From contig NZ_CP022548.1 in assembly GCF_002776575.1 (NCBI RefSeq), positions 883,001 to 947,000 of the forward strand: a stretch of 64,000 nucleotides of DNA, read 5' to 3'. The notes under the pieces were generated by a model. The model was not told where the DNA came from. It searched no databases and saw only the letters and a program-made list of their open reading frames with translations. Every line of letters starts with the position of its first letter. The stretch's first letter is position 1. This DNA is from Sphingorhabdus sp. YGSMI21 (GTDB taxonomy: Bacteria; Pseudomonadota; Alphaproteobacteria; Sphingomonadales; Sphingomonadaceae). A program made the translations under genes and the position numbers. This document shows, piece after piece, positions 26,210 through 35,017 of this stretch.

Positions 26210-26719
26210 ATGCGTGATGGAGTTATTGAAGTCAGTCCGGGACGTTTCCGCGAGACATTTGGCCGCTATTTCGAGGATTTTGCCGTTGGTCATATCTACG
26301 AGCATCGCCCCGGCCGGACGATTACCGACACCGACAACGTGCATTTCACGCTGCTTACAATGAACACCCACCCGGCGCATTTCGATTATGAATTCGCCAA
26401 GAAGACCGAGTTCAAGAAACCGCTGGTCTGCTCGCCGCTGACGGTCGCGCTGATGGTCGGAATGAGCGTTTCGGACACCAGCCAGAAGGCGGTGGCCAAT
26501 CTTGGCTGGGACAAGATCCGTCTCACCCATCCTCTGTTCCCGGGCGACACGCTTTATGCAGAGAGCGAAGTGCTCGACAAGCGCGAGTCCTCCTCGCGCC
26601 CCGAGCAAGGCATTGTCACGGTCAAGACGATCGGCAAGAACCAGGATGGCGATGTGGTTTGCACATTCGAACGCACCATGCTGATCTGGAAGCGCGGTTT
26701 CGGCGGCGCAGACGACTAG
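26210..26719 (+). CDS. MaoC-type enoyl-CoA hydratase (mesaconyl/itaconyl-CoA hydratase-like)
   Basis: 169-residue hotdog-fold hydratase. YFEDFAVGHIYEHRPGRTITDTD, then NTHPAHFDYEFAKKTEFKKPLVCSPL, place it with the hydratases that add water to C4 to C6 branched unsaturated acyl-CoAs. HPLFPGDTLYAESEV is the usual second half. Its product would be the substrate of the CitE-like lyase encoded just upstream. Cytoplasmic. Same operon as the acyl-CoA dehydrogenase and two CoA-transferases. Confidence 0.87.
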   Translation: MRDGVIEVSPGRFRETFGRYFEDFAVGHIYEHRPGRTITDTDNVHFTLLTMNTHPAHFDYEFAKKTEFKKPLVCSPLTVALMVGMSVSDTSQKAVANLGWDKIRLTHPLFPGDTLYAESEVLDKRESSSRPEQGIVTVKTIGKNQDGDVVCTFERTMLIWKRGFGGADD

Positions 26720-26743
26720 AACAGGCAATAAGGGAGCGTGAAT

Positions 26744-27925
26744 ATGGCGAGTGCCGTGAATATGAACCAGATCAGGACGATAGACCCCGACGACGAACGC
26801 GCCTTCATGGATGCGATTGAGAAATGGGTCGAAGGTGAAGTCAAGCCAGTGGTGATGGAACATGACCATGGAGACATCTGGCCCGAGAAACTGGTCGTCC
26901 AGATGGCGGAAATGGGACTGTTTGGTGCGACCATCGGCGAAGAATATGGCGGCCTGGGTCTGCCCGCGACCACCTATGCGAAAATCATCGCATATGTTTC
27001 GTCCTACTGGATGGCGATCACCGGAATCGTGAACTCGCATCTGATCATGGCCGCGGCAGTCGAACGGTTCGGTACCGAGGAGCAAAAGTCGAAATGGCTG
27101 CCGAAATTCGCCAGCGGGGAAATCCGCGGCGGGCTGGCCCTCACCGAGCCCAACGCCGGCACCGACCTGCAGGCCATCCGGACGGTCGCGACGCGGGACG
27201 GAGACGATTATGTCATCAATGGCACCAAGACCTGGATTTCCAACGGGATCAAGGGCGAGTGCTTTGCCCTGCTGGTCAAGACCAATCCCAAGGCGGAACC
27301 GCGCTATCAGGGCATGAGCCTGATGATCGCGCCGAAGGGCGAAGGCTTCACCGTCGGCAAGAAATTCGACAAGCTGGGATATAAGGCGATCGACAGCGCC
27401 GAATTGATGTTCGACAATTATCGCATCCCGGCAGAAAACCTGATCGGTGGCGTCGAAGGCCAGGGCTTTTTCCAGGCAACCGGCGGTCTCGAACTGGGCC
27501 GGATCAACGTGGCGGCGCGCGGCGTCGGCCTCGCCGACGGAGCGCTGCGGCTGGCAACCGAATATGCCCAGCTGCGCGAAACCATGGGCAAGCCGATCTG
27601 CGAGCATCAGGCGATCCAGTTGAAGCTCGGGGAAATGGTTACCCGCGCCCGCGCTGCACGGCTGCTGACGCTGGACGCTGCGAAAATCTATGATCGTGGA
27701 GAACGGTGCGATATGGAAGCCGGCATGGCGAAATATTTCGCATCCGAGGCCGCGGTCAGAAATTCCGAAGAAGGCCTGCGCATCCATGGCGGCTATGGCT
27801 ATTCGAAAGAATATGACATTGAACGCTATTATCGCGATTCCATCCTGATGTGTATTGGCGAGGGAACCAACGAAATGCAGCGGATGATTATCTCGAAACA
27901 ATGGGTAAAAAGGAATCCGGCTTGA
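26744..27925 (+). CDS. Acyl-CoA dehydrogenase
   Basis: 393 residues, typical length. ALTEPNAGTDLQAIRT and TKTWISNG bind FAD and substrate, LGYKAIDSAELMFDNYRIP follows. The late MCIGEGTNEMQRMII contains the region of the catalytic glutamate, and an RIHGGYGYSKEYDIERYYRD segment precedes it. It would introduce the double bond that the MaoC protein hydrates. ATG 26744 follows AGGGAG; GTG 26738 is the alternative. Third gene of the operon from 25368. Confidence 0.93.
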   Translation: MASAVNMNQIRTIDPDDERAFMDAIEKWVEGEVKPVVMEHDHGDIWPEKLVVQMAEMGLFGATIGEEYGGLGLPATTYAKIIAYVSSYWMAITGIVNSHLIMAAAVERFGTEEQKSKWLPKFASGEIRGGLALTEPNAGTDLQAIRTVATRDGDDYVINGTKTWISNGIKGECFALLVKTNPKAEPRYQGMSLMIAPKGEGFTVGKKFDKLGYKAIDSAELMFDNYRIPAENLIGGVEGQGFFQATGGLELGRINVAARGVGLADGALRLATEYAQLRETMGKPICEHQAIQLKLGEMVTRARAARLLTLDAAKIYDRGERCDMEAGMAKYFASEAAVRNSEEGLRIHGGYGYSKEYDIERYYRDSILMCIGEGTNEMQRMIISKQWVKRNPA

Positions 27926-28007
27926 TGGGATTTGAACGTCCGGGATATTCTCGCCGAAATCAGCAATTTTCAGGAGCGTCCGGCGGGTGCCGGATCGAAA
28001 TATCTTC

Positions 28008-29201
28008 ATGAGCGTAAAACAACCTCTCAAAGGCTTTCGTGTCCTCTCGGCCGAGCAATATGGTGCGGGCCCCTATGGCACGATGTTTCTTGCCCAGCTC
28101 GGCGCCGACGTCATCAAGATCGAACCGCCCAGGGGCGGCGACACGGCACGGCACGTCGGCCCGCATTGGTTGCGCGAGCAGGAAAGCCTCTATTTCCAGA
28201 GCTTCAATCTCAACAAGCGCTCGCTCACTCTGGATCTTCGTTCGGACGAGGGCATCGAAATCCTGCACAAGCTGGTCGGCAATTCGCATGTCATGGCGAA
28301 TAATTTGCGCGGCGATGTGCCGGCGAAAATCGGCCTCGACTACGAGGCCCTCAAGACAGTCAATCCAGCCATCGTCTGCGCCCATGTCTCGGCTTATGGT
28401 CGCGACAACGAACGGGCAAAATGGCCGGGCTATGATTATCTGATGCAGGCCGAGGCCGGTTTCTGCGCCTTGACCGGGGAACCCGACGGACCGCCGGTCC
28501 GCTTCGGCCTGTCGATGGTCGACTTCATGTCCGGCACGCAAATGGCGGTCGGCCTGCTCGCCGCCCTGCTCGATGCCCAGCGGTCGGGCGAGGGTTGCGA
28601 CGTCGATGTCGACCTGCTTTCCGCTGCCATCCACCAGACCAGCTATCCGGCGCTCTGGTATATGAATGAGGGCGATGTGACCACGCGCGCACCCCGTGGC
28701 GCCCATCCCTCGGCCACGCCGAGCCAGATGTTCAAGGCTGCTGACGGTTGGATGTTCGTGATGGCGCAACTGCCGAAATTCTGGACGATATTGTGCGAAC
28801 GCATCGGCCAGCAGGCTCTGATGACCGATCCCCGCTTCGATACACCGGCCAATCGCCTGACCAATCGCACCGAATTGTCAGCCGTGCTGGACGGGATTTT
28901 CTCGACCCGGCCGATCGCGCACTGGATGGAGCTGCTGCAAGGGGAAATGCCGGTCTCGCCGGTATATGAACTCGATCAGGCGCTGGACAATCCCTGGCTC
29001 GAAACCATCGGCATGCGCGACACCATCAGCCATCCCGACAAGCCGGAAATGGATGTCCTGTCCAGCCCGATCAAGCTGAACGGCCAGCGTCTGCCGAACA
29101 GGGCGGGGCCCCTGCTGGGTGCGGACAATGACAGTATATTGGGCGAAATCGGCTATGATCCAGATGCCATTGCCGCGCTTCGTGCCGGCGGGGTGATCTG
29201 A
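28008..29201 (+). CDS. CaiB/BaiF-type CoA-transferase 2
   Basis: 397 residues. PLKGFRVLSAEQYGAGPYG and GADVIKIEPP open the protein; the catalytic aspartate is in WPGYDYLMQAEAGF. It ends NSILGEIGYD in place of the usual LGEHT motif. A GTG at 27987 with a better placed GGAG would add seven residues. Followed four bases later by a second CoA-transferase gene, so the two may form a heteromer, as known in several class III systems, or serve two substrates. Confidence 0.88.
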   Translation: MSVKQPLKGFRVLSAEQYGAGPYGTMFLAQLGADVIKIEPPRGGDTARHVGPHWLREQESLYFQSFNLNKRSLTLDLRSDEGIEILHKLVGNSHVMANNLRGDVPAKIGLDYEALKTVNPAIVCAHVSAYGRDNERAKWPGYDYLMQAEAGFCALTGEPDGPPVRFGLSMVDFMSGTQMAVGLLAALLDAQRSGEGCDVDVDLLSAAIHQTSYPALWYMNEGDVTTRAPRGAHPSATPSQMFKAADGWMFVMAQLPKFWTILCERIGQQALMTDPRFDTPANRLTNRTELSAVLDGIFSTRPIAHWMELLQGEMPVSPVYELDQALDNPWLETIGMRDTISHPDKPEMDVLSSPIKLNGQRLPNRAGPLLGADNDSILGEIGYDPDAIAALRAGGVI

Positions 29202-29205
29202 TCCG

Positions 29206-30288
29206 ATGGGAAAATTGTCCGGCATAAATGTTGTTGATCTGTCGCTGTTCCTGCCCGGTCCGATGCTGTCGATGATGATGGCCGACCATGGTGCAGAGGT
29301 TATCAAGGTCGAGCCGCCGACCGGCGACCCGGCGAGGGAAATGGCTCCGGTCGAAGCGGGCCAGTCGGTCTGGTTTCGCAATCTCAATCGCGGCAAGCAG
29401 GCGCTGGCCCTTGATCTGAAATCCGACGAAGGCCGCGAGCGGCTATGGGCCCTGCTCGCCGAAGCCGATGTGATGATCGAGGGTTTTCGCCCCGGCGTGA
29501 TGAAACGTCTGGGGTTCGATTATGACGCGGTTGCCGCCCGGAACCCCGGGATTGTCTATTGTTCGATTTCCGCCTTTGGCCAGGAAGGCGAGATGGCGCA
29601 TCATCCCGCGCATGATCTGGCGGTCCAGGCCCTGTCGGGCTTCCTGTCGGTCAACGACGGTCCCGACGGCATGCCGGTTGTACCGGGCGTACCCTCCGCG
29701 GATATGGCAGCCGGGCTCAATGGGCTGTCCGCCGTGCTAATGGCGCTGATCGGTCGCGAGCAGAGCGGACGTGGCGATTATGTCGATATTGCCATGTATG
29801 ACTCGATGCTGCCGTGGTGCGCCCATATTGCCGGCAGCGCCATACAAGGCGGAACATCGCCGAAATCACAGACGCAACGGTCGCTAGGCGGAGCCGCTTT
29901 CTACAATGTCTACCAGACCATGGATGGAAAGCATGTCGTTCTCGGTGCCCGCGAAATCAAATTCGCGAAAGTGCTGCTGACCGCTCTCGACCGGCTCGAT
30001 CTGCTGCCGCTGGCGGAGCGGGAAGCCGGAGAAGCGCAACGGCCGCTGATCGATTTCCTGCGCCAGACCTTTGCCACGAAGAGCCGCGATCAATGGGTAG
30101 AATGGTTTGCCGACAAGGATGTCGCATTTTCCCCCGTGCTCGATTTCCGCGAGGCGCTGGACCAGGATTTTGTAAAGGAAAAGGGGTTGCTCGTCGAAGC
30201 CGATGGCTGGCACCAGATCGGTCCTTCTTTCCGTTTCAAGTCGGAAGAGGAATGGCAGGCTTCCGACGCACCGGAACTGCGCAAATGA
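29206..30288 (+). CDS. CaiB/BaiF-type CoA-transferase 3
   Basis: 360 residues, slightly short for the family. SGINVVDLSLFLPGPMLS and HGAEVIKVEPPTGDP open it, and the catalytic aspartate is in HHPAHDLAVQALSGF. The C-terminal stretch SRDQWVEWFADKDVAFSPVLD is typical. It is the last gene of the citE-maoC-dehydrogenase operon and meets the regulator gene tail to tail with a 5-base gap. Confidence 0.88.
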   Translation: MGKLSGINVVDLSLFLPGPMLSMMMADHGAEVIKVEPPTGDPAREMAPVEAGQSVWFRNLNRGKQALALDLKSDEGRERLWALLAEADVMIEGFRPGVMKRLGFDYDAVAARNPGIVYCSISAFGQEGEMAHHPAHDLAVQALSGFLSVNDGPDGMPVVPGVPSADMAAGLNGLSAVLMALIGREQSGRGDYVDIAMYDSMLPWCAHIAGSAIQGGTSPKSQTQRSLGGAAFYNVYQTMDGKHVVLGAREIKFAKVLLTALDRLDLLPLAEREAGEAQRPLIDFLRQTFATKSRDQWVEWFADKDVAFSPVLDFREALDQDFVKEKGLLVEADGWHQIGPSFRFKSEEEWQASDAPELRK

Positions 30289-30293
30289 ATCTT

Positions 30294-31046
30294 TCAGTCC
30301 ACCTCGATATGCATGGCATAGGCAAAGCGTTCGCCGGGGTGGTAGCTGGCCGAAATTTCGAACAAGCGGCCATTCTCGTCGAAAAAACAGCGCAGGATAC
30401 GCAGGATAGGATCCCCTTCCTCAAGCCCGAGATCCGCAGCGAATTTCTTGGTCGCCGCGATCGCCTGGATATCCTGGGTCACCCGGCTGACCGTGACCTG
30501 GGCATATTCCTCGATCTGGCCAAAGAGCGTCGCTCCGTTGGCGTCAATCCTGTCAACGGCATCGGCAAGGTCGGGATTGATCCAGGCAACGGTTACCGCG
30601 ATCGGGCGTTTGCGCCCCGGCTTCAGTCGCTTGCCATGGAAGACAAACCATTTGTGCTTCGGCGTGATGCCAATCTGTTCGGCAATCTTGACCGGAATTT
30701 CCTGCGCCGGCAGCCGCTCAAAACTGATCGTCGTATCGCGCGCATATTGCATGATCTCGCCGACGTTGCTCAGCGGCTGGTGAAGAGCGCCCGCCCGCGC
30801 GGTCGCCGGTTGAACGATCGTCCCCGATCCGCGCTTGCGGGAAATCAGTCCCTCGGACATGAGCTTGCGCAAGGCCTCGCGGACCGTGAACCTGCTGACA
30901 TCAAATTTCTTGCAAAGTACCGATTCGGTTGGGAAATCTCCGGGATCGGGATAATCGCCGCGCAGCACTTCCTCGCGCAACTCGTCGGCAAGCTCGAGAT
31001 AGCGCGGCTTCTTTTTGCTGGGAGTTTCAGATTTCTGTCCGGACAT
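30294..31046 (-). CDS. GntR-family regulator with UTRA effector domain; probable regulator of the island
   Basis: 250 residues. Winged helix at about 15-80 (YLELADELREEVLRGDYP, then CKKFDVSRFTVREALRKLMSEGLI), effector domain of the UTRA/HutC type at about 95-245. HutC-type regulators bind short palindromes with GTC and GAC halves, which fits the TTGTCCGGACAA sites found across the island. It is the only regulator in the island. A 10-base version of the operator covers its own start codon, suggesting autoregulation. Convergent with the CoA-transferase gene and divergent from the MmgE gene with only 26 bases between starts. Ligand unknown. Confidence 0.88.
   Translation of the reverse strand: MSGQKSETPSKKKPRYLELADELREEVLRGDYPDPGDFPTESVLCKKFDVSRFTVREALRKLMSEGLISRKRGSGTIVQPATARAGALHQPLSNVGEIMQYARDTTISFERLPAQEIPVKIAEQIGITPKHKWFVFHGKRLKPGRKRPIAVTVAWINPDLADAVDRIDANGATLFGQIEEYAQVTVSRVTQDIQAIAATKKFAADLGLEEGDPILRILRCFFDENGRLFEISASYHPGERFAYAMHIEVD
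31036..31045. promoter_or_regulatory. Operator O6, short copy over the regulator's start codon
   Basis: TGTCCGGACA, ten bases of the core, overlapping the ATG (31044-31046) of the GntR gene. A second palindrome, GTCTTAAGAC, follows at 31053-31062 in the 26-base gap before the divergent MmgE gene. Both may serve feedback control. Confidence 0.6.
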
Positions 31047-31072
31047 GGACTTGTCTTAAGACGGGTGACGGC

Positions 31073-32347
31073 ATGACGCAAGAGAGCCTGACCGAGAAAC
31101 TCGCAACCCATTTGATGCGACCTGTCGACGAAGCGACAAGACAGCGGGCAAGATTGCATTTGCTCGACTGGCTGGGTTGCGTTGCAGGCGCGCGGCGGAG
31201 TCGGGTTGCCGAGTGTGTCATCTCGCAAGGGATAGAAACATATGCTCTCGCCACCGCGTCCTGGCTCGGCAATGTCATGGAGATGGATGATGTCCATCGC
31301 GCATCAATCTTGCACCCTGGACCAGTGATCTGGCCATGCATTCTGCACAATGACGCAGATGATTTCGACCATATGCTCGATGCCGCGATAATCGGATACG
31401 AAGCTGTAATTACGGTTGGGGAAACTTTCGACGACGCACATTACGGTTTTTACCACAACACCGCGACGGCTGGCGTTTTCGGGGCAACGGCAGCCTTTTG
31501 GCCATTCCCGGACGATGACCATGATCAGAAGCAGACCGAAGACAATTTGCAAAAGCTCGTCTCCGCGTTCGGTCTGGCGGGAACCTCGAGTTCCGGACTG
31601 TGGCAAATGCGACACGAAGATAGCGATGCGAAACAATGGCATATCGCCCGGGCCGTCAAGACGGGTCTGGATGCTTCTGTTGTCGCGTTCAAGGGCATAA
31701 AGGGGCCGCGCTTCATATTGGAAGGACCACAAGGTCTCTACGCCGCCACCTGCAAAAATCCCAAGCCGATGACCTTCCCCGACCAATGGCGGATTCACGA
31801 GGTCAGCTTCAAGCCCTGGGGCGCCTGTCGCCATGCCCATCCGGCGATTGACGCCGCGCTGGAACTCAAGGCCAGGCTCGGCGCGCTGGAGGAAGAAATA
31901 CTGGTCGAAACCTATGCCGATGCAGTCGCCTTTTGCGATCGGCCGGATCCGCAGACGGTCCATGACGCCAAATTCTCGATCCAGCACGCGGTGGCCATCG
32001 TCGCCACAAGAGATGTGCCGCAGCTCGCCGATTTCGAGCCGGAAGCGATAGCCGCGCTGGCCGATGCCCGGGGCCGGGTCACCGTGTCCGAAGCATCGGA
32101 TATCACCAGCCGCTATCCCGAACATTATGGTGCGCGGATCCATTGCGCCGGCGAGACGGTCGAGCTGGTCGATACGCGAGGCGATCCGGAACGGCCGCTG
32201 TCAAAAGACGGCATAGTCGAAAAGGCGCGCGCGCTGATCGCCTGGGGAGGATTGCCCGAAGCGGAAGCGGACCGCGCGGTTGATCTGGCGCTCAACGGTA
32301 AAGACGCAGGAGCAATAAACCGGATGCTGACGGACTGGCTGTCATGA
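31073..32347 (+). CDS. MmgE/PrpD-family protein 1
   Basis: 424 residues. The family includes 2-methylcitrate dehydratase, aconitate decarboxylase and epimerases of small polyacids. Visible marks are HLLDWLGCVAGARR near the start, MEMDDVHRASILHPGPV, YGFYHNTATAGVFGATAA, and FKPWGACRHAHPAIDAAL. It starts a nine-gene rightward operon, 26 bases from the regulator's start. The next gene is a second member of the family and overlaps it by four bases, so a two-subunit enzyme is possible. Confidence 0.85.
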   Translation: MTQESLTEKLATHLMRPVDEATRQRARLHLLDWLGCVAGARRSRVAECVISQGIETYALATASWLGNVMEMDDVHRASILHPGPVIWPCILHNDADDFDHMLDAAIIGYEAVITVGETFDDAHYGFYHNTATAGVFGATAAFWPFPDDDHDQKQTEDNLQKLVSAFGLAGTSSSGLWQMRHEDSDAKQWHIARAVKTGLDASVVAFKGIKGPRFILEGPQGLYAATCKNPKPMTFPDQWRIHEVSFKPWGACRHAHPAIDAALELKARLGALEEEILVETYADAVAFCDRPDPQTVHDAKFSIQHAVAIVATRDVPQLADFEPEAIAALADARGRVTVSEASDITSRYPEHYGARIHCAGETVELVDTRGDPERPLSKDGIVEKARALIAWGGLPEAEADRAVDLALNGKDAGAINRMLTDWLS

Positions 32348-33651
32348 GCGCGACCGGGAAAATCATCGCCTTTGCGGCAGCCGACCATGGCTTGCCGGAC
32401 TCCGCGAGAACAGCAGCGCTCCATTTTCTGAGCGATACATTGGCCGGCGGCGCGGCCGGTGCTGCTGCCGATGAAGCACGCGCCATGCTCGGCGCCGTCA
32501 TCGGCTGGGGAACCGGCGGGGAAGCGCGGCTGCTGGGTTCGGGCGACCGTCTGCCCACGCCTTCGGCGGCCTGGTTCAACGGCTTTGCCATTCATTGCCT
32601 CGAGTGGGACGCGGTGCACGAACCGGCGGTGGTCCACGCACTTTCGGTGGTGACTGCCGCCTTGCTTGCTTCGGCGGACCGACTGCAAGGCTGTGATCCG
32701 GAAGATTTTCTCACGGCGCTCGCGGTGGGTGTCGATATCGCCAGCGGGCTAGGCATTGCCGCGACCGGTGCGATGCAGTTTTTCCGGCCCGCCACCGCCG
32801 GGGTGATCGGCGCGGCGCTGGCCGTGGCCCGTCTGGAATCTATGCCGGCAGAACGGTTCCCGGACATTCTCGGGCTCGCCTATTCGCAGGCCGCAGGCAC
32901 GATGCAGGCGCATGTCGAAGCATCCGTCGCCCTGCCCCTGCAGATCGCCAATGCATCACGCGCCGCCATCACAGCCGTTGATCTGGCGAAAGCCGGCATG
33001 GACGGACCACATGATGCGCTGGAAGGCCCGTTCGGTTATTTCGCCTTGTTCGAGCCCGGTGATCTGGCGTGCTATACGGACACTATCGGCAGCAGCTGGC
33101 AGATCGAGAATGTCAGCGTGAAGCCCTTTCCGTCGGGCCGGGCCAGCCATGGCATATTGGGTGCGCTCGACGTCATGCTGCGCGCGGGCGCGCTGGATCC
33201 ATCGCAGGTTGTCGCCGTCGACGTCGCGGCGCCGCCGCTGATCCACCGTCTGGTCGGACGCCCCTACAGAACGGACATGAGCCCCAGCTATGCGCGACTG
33301 TGCCTGCCGTTCCTGGTGCCGCTGATGCTGCGCGACCGGATCATTGATCCGCGCTGTTTCACACCAGCAGAATTTGCCAATCCCGATCTGGTGAAACTGG
33401 GTGGAAAAGTGGTGGTGCGGATTGACGAGAATCCCGACCATAATGCGCTGGCGCCGCAACGCCTGACCATCGGCCTGGCCGACGGCAGCGCAGTCGAGCA
33501 GATCATCACCAATAATCTGGGCAGCCCCGAGTCACCCATGTCCGAAGCGCAAACGCAGTCCAAGCGTGATCTGGCCCGCAGCCTCGCCAACCCCGGCCAC
33601 GACCCCCGAATTTTTGACGATCCTCTAGCCTATGTGACGGAGCCCCGATGA
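32344..33651 (+). CDS. MmgE/PrpD-family protein 2
   Basis: 435 residues. FLSDTLAGGAAGAAADEAR, AIHCLEWDAVHEPAVVHAL, FFRPATAGVIGAALAVARL and VSVKPFPSGRASHGILGAL match the family. It is only distantly similar to the gene before it, so this is an old pair rather than a fresh duplication. Expected to act on a branched di- or tricarboxylate in the cytoplasm. Overlaps both neighbours by four bases. Confidence 0.85.
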   Translation: MSATGKIIAFAAADHGLPDSARTAALHFLSDTLAGGAAGAAADEARAMLGAVIGWGTGGEARLLGSGDRLPTPSAAWFNGFAIHCLEWDAVHEPAVVHALSVVTAALLASADRLQGCDPEDFLTALAVGVDIASGLGIAATGAMQFFRPATAGVIGAALAVARLESMPAERFPDILGLAYSQAAGTMQAHVEASVALPLQIANASRAAITAVDLAKAGMDGPHDALEGPFGYFALFEPGDLACYTDTIGSSWQIENVSVKPFPSGRASHGILGALDVMLRAGALDPSQVVAVDVAAPPLIHRLVGRPYRTDMSPSYARLCLPFLVPLMLRDRIIDPRCFTPAEFANPDLVKLGGKVVVRIDENPDHNALAPQRLTIGLADGSAVEQIITNNLGSPESPMSEAQTQSKRDLARSLANPGHDPRIFDDPLAYVTEPR

Positions 33652-35009
33652 CCTTTCCGACCTATTTTGAAGCTTTCGACGCCAAACAGATGCTCGACCA
33701 ATATCCGGTCGGCGATGCCTTTGTCAGCCGCTACACAAGCATGTCCCGCGACGAGCTCCACGCGATCCAGAACAGGCAGTTTCTGAAGCTGATGCAGCGC
33801 GGATGGCAGATTCCCTTTTACCAGCGGCTGTGGGGCGCGCAGGGAATCGAGCCGGGCGATATTCAGGGTCTGGCCGACATCACCAAATTGCCGGTCTATG
33901 ACAAGTCCGACCTGATGGCCTCGGTCAACGACTACCCGCCTTATGGCGATTTCGACGGGCGTGGCAATAATCCCGTCATTTTCCACACGACCAGCGGCAC
34001 GACAGGACGGCCGCAGCCGCTGATGTTCGGCCCCAAGGGTCGCGAAGTCACCAATCTGCTGGTCGGGCGGATGTATCGCTGGATGGGCCTGGGTCGCGAC
34101 GATGTGGTCCAGTCGGTCTACGGCCACGGGATGATCAACGGCGGCCATTATATCCGCGAGGCGGTGACCCATTTCACCAATTCCCTTTTCCTGAGCGCTG
34201 GGACCGGCATCGAGACGCGGTCGATCAACCAGGTCAATCTGATGGCCGACTTCGGCGTCACCTGCATGGTCGGCTTTGTCGACTATGTCCGCAAGCTGGC
34301 GGATGTCGCGGAAGCGGAGCAACTGTTCGACCGGATCAATCTGAAAATGATCATCGGCCATCTCGGTACCGAGGACCGGGCGTCGACCGAGGCCGCCTGG
34401 CACGGCGCAAAGGCCTATGACTGGTACGGGGTCGGCGACACCGGCAGCATCGCCGGCGAAGGCCCGGATCGCGACGGCCTCTATGTCTGGGAAGATGCGC
34501 AATATCTGGAACTGCTCGACATTGACGATGGCACGCCCGTCGCGCCGGGCGAAACCGGCGACATGGTCGTGACCTGCCTGTTCAAGGATGACATCGCGCC
34601 CTGTATCCGCTTCAACACCCACGATATTACCGAAGAACGGACCGACAGCAATGCAACCGGCATGGTGTTCAAGCGGATATCCGGGTTCAAGGGCCGCAGC
34701 GACAATATGGTGAAGCTGCGCGGGATCAACATTTTCCCCCATGCGGTCGGCTCGATCATCGAGAATCGCGACGATCTGACCGGCGAATATGTCTGCTATG
34801 TGACCCGCGATGAAAAGGGCCGGGACGAGATGAAAGTGGTGCTCGAAAGCCGCGGCGGCTCCGACCCGTCGCAGCTTTCCGAACTGCTGCGCAAGGGTAT
34901 CGGTATCGATGTGGCGATCGAACTGGTCGGCGTCGGCGGCACCGCGGCAGCGAGCCAGATCGACGTCCGGCAAAAGCCGATCCGGCTGATCGACGAGCGG
35001 GGGCTGTGA
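33648..35009 (+). CDS. PaaK-like acyl/aryl-CoA ligase
   Basis: 453 residues, adenylate-forming ligase of the phenylacetate-CoA ligase type. Nucleotide loop FHTTSGTTGRPQP, then YDWYGVGDTGSIAGEGPDRDG, ETGDMVVTCLF, and RSDNMVKLRGINIFPHAV before the small C-terminal domain. It would activate an aromatic or other carboxylate to its CoA ester with ATP. Position after the MmgE pair and before the amidase suggests that an acid made in the pathway is the substrate. Confidence 0.88.
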   Translation: MTFPTYFEAFDAKQMLDQYPVGDAFVSRYTSMSRDELHAIQNRQFLKLMQRGWQIPFYQRLWGAQGIEPGDIQGLADITKLPVYDKSDLMASVNDYPPYGDFDGRGNNPVIFHTTSGTTGRPQPLMFGPKGREVTNLLVGRMYRWMGLGRDDVVQSVYGHGMINGGHYIREAVTHFTNSLFLSAGTGIETRSINQVNLMADFGVTCMVGFVDYVRKLADVAEAEQLFDRINLKMIIGHLGTEDRASTEAAWHGAKAYDWYGVGDTGSIAGEGPDRDGLYVWEDAQYLELLDIDDGTPVAPGETGDMVVTCLFKDDIAPCIRFNTHDITEERTDSNATGMVFKRISGFKGRSDNMVKLRGINIFPHAVGSIIENRDDLTGEYVCYVTRDEKGRDEMKVVLESRGGSDPSQLSELLRKGIGIDVAIELVGVGGTAAASQIDVRQKPIRLIDERGL

Positions 35010-35017
35010 ACTGACCG

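Noticed and set aside
26111..28030. 639-residue open frame opposite the CitE, MaoC and acyl-CoA dehydrogenase genes
   Set aside because: It crosses three well-supported genes and shows no domain.
29213..29228. ATTGTCCGGCATAAAT at the start of the third CoA-transferase gene, similar to the operator
   Set aside because: Only the left half matches; it is inside the coding region of a mid-operon gene and is probably chance.
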